In this document: positions 6,394 to 12,432 of the stretch, in pieces
How positions within the stretch are numbered: the first letter of the stretch is position 1
Layout of the letters: every line of letters begins with the position of its first letter
DNA from: Phycisphaerales bacterium
Lineage (GTDB): Bacteria > Planctomycetota > Phycisphaerae > Tepidisphaerales > Tepidisphaeraceae
NCBI GenBank assembly: GCA_003153655.1
Contig: PMAK01000235.1
Coordinates: 1-12,432, forward strand
Reading direction: 5' to 3'
DNA length: 12,432 nt
Made by a program: the position numbers and the translations under genes
Notes under the pieces: generated by a model
The model's input: only the letters and a program-made list of their open reading frames with translations
What the model was told of the DNA's origin: nothing
Database searches by the model: none

Positions 6394-7572
6394 CTACATC
6401 GCCTGAAGCTCTTTTAGAACGCCTTCACCCTCGACTTCATCGGGCCGCTTTTGTCGCTGCAAATCTTTGTACGCCTTTACAATCGTTTTCTCGGTGATAT
6501 TCGACAGGGGAAGGAATATTCCCTGCGTCTGCTTCGGCGAGAAGAGGTGATGCGCGACGATGCCGATGCGCTCGACGCCTTTCGGGCCGAGCGGCACATT
6601 GGCGTGCTCTTCGGCAGCCGTGAAAATCGCACCCAGCAACTCTGACGGCCGGGATGGCTCGTCCAGCAGATCGGCGATTTCCTCGATCAGACCCGGCAGA
6701 ATGAGAAAGAGCTTGGCTGAGCGGGTACTCGGCCCGGGCTGAAGGACCGCGTAGGCGAATTCTCGCAGCGGACGGGCGTGACGAAACGCGCCTTTTCCCA
6801 ATTTCGATAACTGCTCAATGAAAGATTTGATTTTGCTCGCGGTTTCAAATCGTTGGTCCGCTGCTGCATCGCGCATTCGCTGGTTCTGCTCGCGGATCAT
6901 TTCCGCCGGATCGGCCAGCGTGGCGGCGCTCCATTCGATCATCCGGCGATATTGATCCATCGAGATCGAACCGTCGCACGGAGCGGGGCATTTCCCCATC
7001 TCCTTATATGGACACGCGCGCCCATGCGGCGCCTGAACCAAAATGTTGTAATACCGGCACAGATCAAACGCGTCTTCCATCAATTCCATCAGCCGGGCGG
7101 CGGCGTGCTTGTCCTCAACCGGCCCGATATATCGGCCTGGTTTGTTGCCGATGTCGATGGTTTTGGAATAGCGGGGGAATTCAGCTTCGGGATCAATGTG
7201 AATGAACCACGCCGGACGAAAGCCGACCATTCCCTGATACGTCTCGGGAAAAACCTGCTGGGCGATATCGTGATAAACCCAATCGGCCTCGAACGCGCTA
7301 TCGACCCGGCGAAAGTGAATCTGGCGGACGATCTCCCGGTAGTTCACCCGCTTGGAAAGACAGAGCATCTCTTCACCCTGAAGCCGGCGCTTGAGACTGG
7401 CGCGGAGATTCTTGACGCAAAGAAGCTGCAATGGCTGGCCGGCGGCATCGGCAAAAGCGTAGACCACCCACTTAGCCGGAACCTGACGGAGGAAGCCGTC
7501 GAGATCGCCCTCAGGGTCGAAATCAACGCGGTGATCGAGAATGGCGTCGATTTGGGACATGATGTTATCCAT
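6394..7572 (-). CDS. UvrC-like protein lacking the C-terminal nuclease, GIY-YIG site degenerate
   Basis: A 392-residue relative of the N-terminal half of excinuclease subunit UvrC. Recognisable parts: a GIY-YIG-like region (35-112), the GRYIGPVEDKHAAARLMELM block (147-166), four Cys at 172, 187, 195, 199 (C-x14-C-x7-C-x3-C, the last spacings matching the UvrC iron-sulfur ligands, in CPYKEMGKCPAPC), and a UVR-type helix at about 223-256 (AAADQRFETASKIKSFIEQL). The nuclease signature is lost: GVY is VVY, YVG is LLC, and by hand alignment the catalytic Glu position is Tyr100; Arg57 of NLR remains. Residues 260-392 do not look like the RNase H-like nuclease or helix-hairpin-helix domains. Probably a non-nucleolytic paralogue with a regulatory or DNA/UvrB-binding role. 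Starts at ATG 7572 or 7560. Confidence 0.85.
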   Translation of the reverse strand: MDNIMSQIDAILDHRVDFDPEGDLDGFLRQVPAKWVVYAFADAAGQPLQLLCVKNLRASLKRRLQGEEMLCLSKRVNYREIVRQIHFRRVDSAFEADWVYHDIAQQVFPETYQGMVGFRPAWFIHIDPEAEFPRYSKTIDIGNKPGRYIGPVEDKHAAARLMELMEDAFDLCRYYNILVQAPHGRACPYKEMGKCPAPCDGSISMDQYRRMIEWSAATLADPAEMIREQNQRMRDAAADQRFETASKIKSFIEQLSKLGKGAFRHARPLREFAYAVLQPGPSTRSAKLFLILPGLIEEIADLLDEPSRPSELLGAIFTAAEEHANVPLGPKGVERIGIVAHHLFSPKQTQGIFLPLSNITEKTIVKAYKDLQRQKRPDEVEGEGVLKELQAM

Positions 7573-7613
7573 GGTAGGATCGCCAGCCGCAAAAACAAAA
7601 AAGCGTGGAGATT
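7573..7613. promoter_or_regulatory. Short divergent gap between the UvrC-like gene and purE
   Basis: Only about 40 bases separate the two divergent starts, too short for two ordinary promoters to lie side by side. At least one promoter must overlap coding sequence of the other gene, or the promoters overlap each other. No clear -35/-10 pair stands out. Confidence 0.4.
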
Positions 7614-8114
7614 ATGAGCGAAAAGCGATCGGAAAATCCGCTGGTGTATATCGTCATGGGGAGCAAGTCGGACTGGGAAGTCATGCAGCACGCGGCCCAG
7701 ACACTCTCACAATTTGGCGTGGCCAATGAATGCCGGGTGCTTTCAGCCCATCGGACCCCAGCGGCCGCGACCGAGTTTATTTCGTCCGCCGAAGGACGTG
7801 GCGTTCAGGTAATCATCGCGGCGGCGGGAGGAGCGGCACATCTGGCCGGCGTCGCGGCGGCGCACACGATACTTCCGGTATTGGGCGTGCCGATGCAGAG
7901 CGCGGCCCTACAGGGGATGGATTCCCTCCTTTCCACGGTGCAGATGCCGGCAGGAATCCCAGTCGGAACGCTGGCGATCGGAAAGCCAGGGGCGATCAAC
8001 GCGGCCCTGCTGGCAATTGCGATCCTGGCGAATTCGCGCCCGGAACTGCGGGAAAAGCTGCACGGTTATCGCAGGGAACAGACGCAGAAAATTCTTAAAG
8101 AAACCTTGCCTTAA
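7614..8114 (+). CDS. purE: N5-carboxyaminoimidazole ribonucleotide mutase PurE
   Basis: PurE moves the carboxyl group of N5-CAIR to give 4-carboxy-5-aminoimidazole ribonucleotide in purine synthesis, with PurK supplying N5-CAIR. Class I features are all present (numbering from the ATG at 7614, 166 residues): the phosphate-binding MGSKSDWEVM at 15-24, SAHRTP with His46, AAAGGAAHLAGVAA around 69-82, LQGMDSLLSTVQMP at 99-112 and AIGKPGAINAALLA after it. The frame extends upstream to a GTG at 7605, adding three residues; GGAG at 7607-7610 before the ATG favours 7614, though the spacing is short. Length fits the family. No purK lies in the window. The next gene starts about 90 bases later. Confidence 0.95.
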   Translation: MSEKRSENPLVYIVMGSKSDWEVMQHAAQTLSQFGVANECRVLSAHRTPAAATEFISSAEGRGVQVIIAAAGGAAHLAGVAAAHTILPVLGVPMQSAALQGMDSLLSTVQMPAGIPVGTLAIGKPGAINAALLAIAILANSRPELREKLHGYRREQTQKILKETLP

Positions 8115-8203
8115 TCAGTCGATCAATCGTATTTCCTTTAGCGGCAATCGCATCTTGGGGTGCATCCGATCTCCCGCTGCAACAAACAGAAAAATGTCTT
8201 AGA

Positions 8204-8752
8204 ATGGAAGGCATGGCTGACATTACAATAGTGCCGACAGGGATCGATGGAGCAAAGCTGACCAAGCTGACGGTTTGGGAGGATGAGCGCGGGGGTTTTG
8301 TTGAAGCGTTTCGGGCCTCCTGGTTTGCCGACCGGCAACGATGGGTGCAATGGAATATTTCACGAAGCTCCGGTTCGGTCGTGCGGGGTTTGCATTTTCA
8401 TAAGTCCCAGACGGATTACTGGATCGCCGTCACCGGCAAATTGCAGGTGGCGCTTGTGGATCTGCGCCCGAAATCTCCGACGTTCAAGGTCGCGACATGC
8501 CTGACTCTGGACTCGGCAGAGCCCGAGGGACTTTATATTCCACCCGGTGTTCTGCATGGATACAGGGTCATCAGCGAGGCGGCGATCATGTACCTGGTGG
8601 ACGTGGAATACACCGGCAAGGATGAATTTGGGGTGCGCTGGAATGATCCGGCGCTGGGCCTCCCGAAGAGTTGGTATGAAGGCGCCGAGCCGGCTGTATC
8701 CAGACGGGATGCGACGGCCCCGCTGCTGGCGGATTTGAAGAACCGGCCATAG
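8204..8752 (+). CDS. RmlC-like dTDP-4-dehydrorhamnose 3,5-epimerase family protein
   Basis: A 182-residue cupin-fold sugar epimerase, cytoplasmic. It has the RmlC layout: DERGGFVEAFR (28-37), QWNISRSSGSVVRGLHFH (49-66) with the catalytic His64, the strand VALVDLRPKSPTF (82-94), YIPPGVLHGY (111-120) with His118, Tyr136 in VEYTGKDE where the catalytic acid Tyr is found, and the closing VRWNDPALGLP. Such enzymes epimerise C3 and/or C5 of dTDP-4-keto-6-deoxyglucose on the way to L-rhamnose or related sugars. No rmlA, rmlB or rmlD is nearby, so substrate and product are not fixed; it could be a 3- or 5-only epimerase. The ATG at 8213 is an alternative start, three residues shorter. Confidence 0.88.
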   Translation: MEGMADITIVPTGIDGAKLTKLTVWEDERGGFVEAFRASWFADRQRWVQWNISRSSGSVVRGLHFHKSQTDYWIAVTGKLQVALVDLRPKSPTFKVATCLTLDSAEPEGLYIPPGVLHGYRVISEAAIMYLVDVEYTGKDEFGVRWNDPALGLPKSWYEGAEPAVSRRDATAPLLADLKNRP

Positions 8753-8769
8753 CCGGGACTGGCGGACAT

Positions 8770-9288
8770 TTGGCTGACAATATTTCCATTCGCTTCATTC
8801 GGGAAAATGACGTGGCGGCGTTTAAGGCCCTGCGTCTTGAGGCACTCCGCGCACATCCGGAAGCATATGTAACCGACTACGAAGAAGACGCCGCGCAGCC
8901 GGATTCCGTGTGGAGAGATCGTGTCGGAAAAGCGGCGGGAGACCCGAGTGGGTCGATCGTACTCGCCGAGGCGGGCGACGAGCTGGCCGGGATGGTTGGT
9001 GTTTGGCGAGCAAACGGCATCAAGGCGCGGCACGAGGCAAATATCTGGGGCGTCTATGTCCGCCCAAAATATCGCGGAAATAAACTGACCGACAAGATGA
9101 TCACCGAGGCATTGGGATGGTGCCGGGGCGGGAATGTGCGGATCGTCCGGCTGACAGTCGTCACGTGCAATACAGCAGCGATTTGCAGCTACCAACGATG
9201 CGGATTTCTGGTCTGCGGGATCAGCCCCGAGCGGATTAAAATCGGGGACGTTTACCACGACGAATTGCTGATGTGGCGACGGGTTTGA
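8770..9288 (+). CDS. GNAT-family N-acetyltransferase
   Basis: A 172-residue acetyl-CoA-dependent acetyltransferase, substrate unknown. N-terminal ISIRFIRENDVAAFKALRLEAL (5-26) is the usual first strand and helix. Motif A is IWGVYVRPKYRGNKLTDKMI at about 104-123, and motif B follows (VRLTVVTCNTAAICSYQRCGF), ending with the GDVYHDELLMWRRV strand seen in ribosomal-protein and small-molecule acetyltransferases. The acetyl-CoA pyrophosphate loop normally reads R-x-x-G-x-G/A; here it is RGNKLT, so both glycines are replaced, which may lower activity. The start is a TTG at 8770, 17 bases after the RmlC-like stop, with a weak GGCGGA before it; the pair is probably co-transcribed. Confidence 0.87.
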   Translation: MADNISIRFIRENDVAAFKALRLEALRAHPEAYVTDYEEDAAQPDSVWRDRVGKAAGDPSGSIVLAEAGDELAGMVGVWRANGIKARHEANIWGVYVRPKYRGNKLTDKMITEALGWCRGGNVRIVRLTVVTCNTAAICSYQRCGFLVCGISPERIKIGDVYHDELLMWRRV

Positions 9289-9385
9289 CAGAGCTCCGGC
9301 ACGGCTCGTTCCGATTCTACTTTCGATCAAAATACTCCTGATGCGGCGAAATCACTCCCTTGACCGCTATTTTATTTGTTGTTAC

Positions 9386-9400
9386 TGAGAATCAGTCTCA
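9386..9400. promoter_or_regulatory. Fur-box-like palindrome upstream of the outer-membrane protein gene
   Basis: TGAGAATCAGTCTCA fits the 7-1-7 Fur consensus (TGATAATNATTATCA) at 11 of 14 positions and has TGAGA/TCTCA arms. A further half-site, TGAGAAT, is at 9406-9412. It lies 18 bases before the ATG at 9419. A TTGACC at 9360-9365 could be the -35 box, which would put the palindrome over the -10 and start point, the classic place for a repressor. No strong -10 is seen. Confidence 0.45.
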
Positions 9401-9412
9401 ACAAATGAGAAT

Positions 9413-10414
9413 GTGTTTATGGGTATATTTCGGTTTCGACTTCAAAGCGAAAGCGGCATTTCATCCGGTCGATTTGACGCGGCTAGGAATGTCCTGATTG
9501 TCCTCGGCGCGCTGCTGGCTCTGCCCACGTTTGCTTCTAAGGCAATGGCGGACGCGACGGAATTACCGGCAACAGTTGGTTCATCTGCAGCGCCAGAGAG
9601 TACCCGATATGGACTGTTCAATTTATTGGACACCCGCAGCGCGTACGGCCAGGGGATTTTTCCGGAGCCCTTTCTGGTGGATGACTCTGACGGCGAGGAG
9701 AATGAAGCCCGGCTGGATTGGTTTCATGCCGAGGGGCCGGATCAGGGGAGCGACGTCATGACGGCGGAAGTCGAGAAGGGGTTTGGGCCGCTGACGCTGG
9801 AATTGGAAGTTCCGTATGAGATCGACCATTCGCTGGACATCGATCCGGATACGGGACTGGGAACCGGATCGCGGATGCAGGGGTTTGCCAACATCAACCC
9901 GGGGGCTCGACTCCCCTTCTATGAATTCGTCTCGAAGGACGGACTCGTTGATAACACCATCGGCGGCGCCATCGAAGTCGGCATTCCAACAAACTCGCCC
10001 GTGAGCAAAAACGCAGAGGTGGTGCCGAAGATTTTTGACGACCTGAAGCTCGGCGATCACTTCACCATTCAAACGATCGAAGGATATTCCCAGCTCTTTG
10101 GCGGCGGAGACGATGGCAACCTGGAGACGCTCGAATACGGATTCGTTTTTGGATATTCGATCAAGCACACACAATTGCCCATCGCCGGCGTGGCGGAACT
10201 GATTCCGGTTTTTGAAATGCAGGGAGGAACGGAACTCAACAAGGATCAACACGGGCATATGAGCCTGCTGGGTAACGCCGCGGTTCGGTTGAATATGGAT
10301 AACATTGGGCCGATTCAGCCGCGGCTTGGGATCGGATATATTTTCCCGATGAACGATGGAGCGCGCGAGGATCTCCACTCGGGCGTCTATACGAGCCTCG
10401 TATTTGAATATTGA
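9413..10414 (+). CDS. Exported, probable outer-membrane beta-barrel protein
   Basis: A 333-residue protein with a long charged N-region and a hydrophobic segment (NVLIVLGALLALPTFA, 26-41) ending in AMA before Asp47, a plausible signal peptidase site. The mature part has alternating strand-like segments (LTLELEVPYEI, IGGAIEVGIPT, FTIQTIEGYSQLF, YGFVFGYSIKHT, RLGIGYIF) and ends in VYTSLVFEY with aromatic C-terminal residue, as in barrel proteins. The EDHS-type acidic loops and pattern resemble proteins annotated as transporter or phenol-degradation MetA-pathway porins, but I cannot assign a substrate. The frame starts at GTG 9413; the ATG at 9419 is equally likely. The Fur-box-like site just upstream suggests control by iron or another metal. 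The gene stands alone, with about 45 bases before the convergent nucleotidyltransferase gene. Confidence 0.75.
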   Translation: MFMGIFRFRLQSESGISSGRFDAARNVLIVLGALLALPTFASKAMADATELPATVGSSAAPESTRYGLFNLLDTRSAYGQGIFPEPFLVDDSDGEENEARLDWFHAEGPDQGSDVMTAEVEKGFGPLTLELEVPYEIDHSLDIDPDTGLGTGSRMQGFANINPGARLPFYEFVSKDGLVDNTIGGAIEVGIPTNSPVSKNAEVVPKIFDDLKLGDHFTIQTIEGYSQLFGGGDDGNLETLEYGFVFGYSIKHTQLPIAGVAELIPVFEMQGGTELNKDQHGHMSLLGNAAVRLNMDNIGPIQPRLGIGYIFPMNDGAREDLHSGVYTSLVFEY

Positions 10415-10459
10415 ACCGAAAATTGACGGGATCGCTCAGGAAATATGAGACTGAACGTT

Positions 10460-11140
10460 TTATTTCGGCGTTCGGGAATTTGCGGAATTTGACGCCATTT
10501 GTCGCACCAGCCGATGCGCCTCTTCCAGCCAGGCAAGTTTCTCCAGAAAGGAAAGCTTGGCCAAACGTTCGCGTTGGCTGTGTTCATGGCCTTCCCAGCC
10601 ACGTTCCCATTCAGCGGCGTCAGATTTTTCAGGCAAGTCCTTCATTGCTGATGTTTCCGGTTCAACTGTCTTAACTGCAAGCAAGTCGCGGGGCCGGGCA
10701 GCTTTGGTTTTTAGTTGGATCAGATCATCAAGGCTACAGAAACTCGCGGTAGTCCCCGGCGCCACTTCGAGCCGAACGGCTTGATCGTATGCGCGGAGAA
10801 AGTCGAGCGGAGGCTCCAAAAACAGATCGATTTCAGTCGCGGAATGACGGGTCGAAAAAAGGGAGAAAACCGTCATATTTTTTTCCGCCGCCCACTGCCG
10901 GCGCTTGTCCGGATTGATGAAATCCTCAAACGACACCGGAGCGCGCGGTTGATAGCTAAGCGACTGCAAAGCAACAACCGCACTGGCCAGATTCGGTTGA
11001 TCGATGGCAAGAATCAGATCGACATCGGCCGTGAAGCGGACATAGCCGTGGGCGACCACGGCGAGCCCACCGGCGATCAGATATTGAACCCTATTTTGGT
11101 TCAGCGCAAGGACGATTGATTCGACGCTTCCCTTTTCCAT
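10460..11140 (-). CDS. MNT/AbiEii-type nucleotidyltransferase fused to a short helical domain
   Basis: A 226-residue protein. Residues 1-155 are a minimal nucleotidyltransferase: IAGGLAVVAHGYVRFTADVDLIL (22-44) with GG at 24-25 and the metal-binding pair D39-x-D41, and a third acidic residue D105 in ATEIDLFLE; SLDDLIQLKTKAARPRDLLAV (136-156) is the usual ending. Relatives are toxin or toxin-neutralising enzymes that nucleotidylate partners. Residues 166-226 begin at an internal ATG (10645) with MKDLPEKSDAAEWERGW and continue through LSFLEKLAWLEEAHRLVRQM, which resembles a small stand-alone partner protein often found beside such genes; here the two are in one frame. The start is supported by GAGG at 11151-11154. 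It lies downstream of the rRNA terminator on the same strand. Confidence 0.85.
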   Translation of the reverse strand: MEKGSVESIVLALNQNRVQYLIAGGLAVVAHGYVRFTADVDLILAIDQPNLASAVVALQSLSYQPRAPVSFEDFINPDKRRQWAAEKNMTVFSLFSTRHSATEIDLFLEPPLDFLRAYDQAVRLEVAPGTTASFCSLDDLIQLKTKAARPRDLLAVKTVEPETSAMKDLPEKSDAAEWERGWEGHEHSQRERLAKLSFLEKLAWLEEAHRLVRQMASNSANSRTPK

Positions 11141-11233
11141 GAGTCAAATTCCTCGGGATGAATCAAAACCGCTTCGGTGGTTGACCGTCCGCATGAATTG
11201 AGCGTTAGGATAGCTCTTCGGGCGAGCGCAATA

Positions 11234-11270
11234 AAGAACCCCGATCCTTGTTAAAGGGACCGGGGTTCTT
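11234..11270 (-). terminator. Intrinsic terminator of the rRNA operon
   Basis: A perfect 10-bp stem, AAGAACCCCG at 11234-11243 against 11261-11270, with a 17-base loop that can add a few inner pairs. On the - strand the stem ends in TTCTTTATT, a T-rich tail. It lies just after the 5S 3' end, as expected for the end of an rrn transcript, and before the nucleotidyltransferase gene. Confidence 0.85.
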
Positions 11271-11276
11271 GTTTAA

Positions 11277-11385
11277 CGCTGGCAGTGACCTACTTTCCCG
11301 CGGAAGCAGTATCATCGGCTCAGTAGGCTTAACGACCGTGTTCGGAATGGGAACGGGTGTGACCCTACTGATATTGCCACCAACG
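11277..11385 (-). rRNA. rrf: 5S ribosomal RNA
   Basis: The reverse complement contains the conserved 5S core: CACACCCGTTCCCATTCCGAACACGG-type loop B/C sequence (around 11338-11362) and a GAAAGTAGGTCACTGCC ending near 11281-11296. The first and last bases are set by pairing CGTTGGTGG at the 5' end with CTGCCAGCG at the 3' end (helix I), which gives about 109 nt. Ends may be off by a few bases. It follows the 23S gene on the same strand. Confidence 0.93.
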
Positions 11386-11569
11386 ATGACCCGGCCAGCC
11401 CGTTAGGGCTGGCCGGATTGATATTCAAAGTGTGATATGAGGTTCGAACCGTTTTTCGAGCACGATTTTGGTGATTACGTTGATAGTCATTTGTCCTTTG
11501 TCACCCATCATTTGCCGAAGCAAATGATCGATGACTCGTGACCAACGACCATGCAACGATGATCGATAA
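11386..11569 (-). other. 23S-5S internal transcribed spacer with two strong hairpins
   Basis: About 184 bases with no tRNA and no gene. One hairpin is a perfect 11-bp GC-rich stem (11391-11401 against 11406-11416, 4-base loop) directly before 5S. A second is a perfect 9-bp stem ATCATTTGC/GCAAATGAT (around 11507-11528) with a CGAA loop, flanked by further GTCAC/GTGAC complementarity. Such stems are typical places for RNase III-like processing of the precursor. Confidence 0.7.
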
Positions 11570-12432
11570 AAGTGGTCAAGCAATCGACCGTTAGTACCGG
11601 TCACCTAAAGATCTTTCGATCCGTACAGCTCCGGCCTATCAACCGAGTGGTCTTCTCGGGGTCTCTCGGGAGCAAGCTCCCATGGAATCCTCGTCTTGGC
11701 ATAGACTTCACGCTTAGATGCTTTCAGCGTTTATTCGTTCCGGACATAGCTACCCAGCAATGCCGCTAGCGCGACAACTGGTGCACCAGGGGTCCGTCCT
11801 TCCAAATCCTCTCGTACTATGGAAGAGGTGCCGTCAAGATTCCTACGCCCACAGCAGATAGGGACCGACCTGGCTCACGCCGGTCTGAACCCAGCTCGCG
11901 TACCGCTTTAATTGGCGAACAGCCAAACCCTTGGGACCGCCTTCAGCCCCAGGATGCGATGGGCCGACATCGAGGTGCCAAACCGCCTCGCCGCTATGGA
12001 CGCTCGGAGAAGATGAGCCTGTTATCCCCGGGGTACCTTTTATCCGTTGAGCTATGGCGCTTCCACACGCGACCACAGGATCACTAAGGCCGCCTTTCAG
12101 CTCTGCTCGTGCTGTAGCACTCGCAGTCAAGCAGGCTTTTACCTTTACGCTCTGCGTCCGATTGCCAACCGGACTGAGCCTGCCTTTGCACTCCTCCGTT
12201 ACTCTTTTGGAGGAGACCGCCCCAGTCAAACTGCCCACTTTGCACTGTCCGCCGCCCAGTTTCATGGGTCGGGGTTAGAACTCAAGCACAACAAGGGTGG
12301 TGTTTCATTGGTCGGCTCCCCACCGGCCTGAGCCGGCGGTTCATCGCCTCCCACCTACGCTACGCATGCTGGGCCTAAGCCCAATACAAAGCTGCAGTAA
12401 AGGTTCACGGGGTCTTTCCGTCTAGTTGCGGG
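11570..12432 (-). rRNA. rrl: 23S ribosomal RNA, 3' part only
   Basis: The last roughly 860 bases of 23S on the - strand; the 5' two thirds lie beyond the right edge. By recall it corresponds to about position 2050 to the end of the E. coli molecule. Landmarks: GACGGAAAGACCCCG at the right edge, the peptidyl-transferase GGGGATAACAGGCT (around 12016-12029), the sarcin-ricin loop AGTACGAGAGGA (11807-11818), and GCTTGACCAC near the 3' end. No intron or insertion is visible. The 3' end is placed by the expected pairing with the 5' end and may be off by a few bases. Confidence 0.96.

Noticed and set aside
6853..7617. Long + strand frame of 254 codons opposite the UvrC-like gene
   Set aside because: It lies antisense to a gene with clear UvrC motifs and shows no motifs of its own; long antisense frames are common in DNA of this composition.
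9623..10378. 251-codon - strand frame opposite the barrel protein
   Set aside because: The + strand has a signal peptide and barrel-like ending; the antisense product shows no recognisable domain.
10415..10468. CCGAAA/TTTCGG pairing as a terminator between the barrel gene and the nucleotidyltransferase
   Set aside because: Only six pairs across a loop of about 40 bases, with no T-run; too weak to call.
10715..11119. 134-codon + strand frame opposite the nucleotidyltransferase
   Set aside because: Shadow of the nucleotidyltransferase gene, with no start signal or domain-like sequence.
11843..12331. Open frames on both strands within 11843-12331
   Set aside because: They lie inside the 23S rRNA gene; spurious proteins of this kind are a known annotation error.

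Overview
The window looks like chromosomal DNA from a planctomycete, probably a Phycisphaerae-like lineage. This is an inference from protein character: an N-anchored LysM protein ahead of an FtsL-like/FtsI pair, several small proteins of a style I associate with this phylum, moderately GC-rich coding DNA, and weak or absent Shine-Dalgarno sites at most starts. No sequence here names a species, and the taxonomic call should be treated as moderate confidence.

Positions 1-3138 hold a cell-envelope and division module on the + strand: a membrane-anchored protein with two LysM domains, a short FtsL-like protein, and a full-length class B penicillin-binding protein (FtsI/PBP3 type). It ends at a palindromic element with 9-nt periodicity that separates it from convergent queA (tRNA queuosine synthesis, - strand). 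Positions 4490-6386 hold a + strand run: a protein with a tandem 12-residue repeat, a 76-residue protein, a small Cys-rich protein that overlaps the next start, and a XerD-type tyrosine recombinase.

Convergent with xerD is a 392-residue UvrC relative that keeps the iron-sulfur cysteines and UVR motif but has lost recognisable GIY-YIG catalytic residues and the whole C-terminal nuclease half. It is divergent from purE (purine synthesis), which is followed by an RmlC-like sugar epimerase and a GNAT acetyltransferase. After that comes a secreted, probably outer-membrane beta-barrel protein whose upstream region carries a Fur-box-like palindrome, suggesting metal control.

The right end is on the - strand: the 3' part of a 23S rRNA gene (running off the window), a spacer with two strong hairpins, a 5S rRNA, an intrinsic terminator, and then an MNT/AbiEii-type nucleotidyltransferase fused to a short C-terminal domain that looks like a separable partner protein. 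Most of the window is housekeeping. The parts that go beyond routine annotation are the stripped-down UvrC paralogue, the nucleotidyltransferase fusion, the small-protein cluster before xerD, the FtsL-like gene and the 9-nt-period palindrome.
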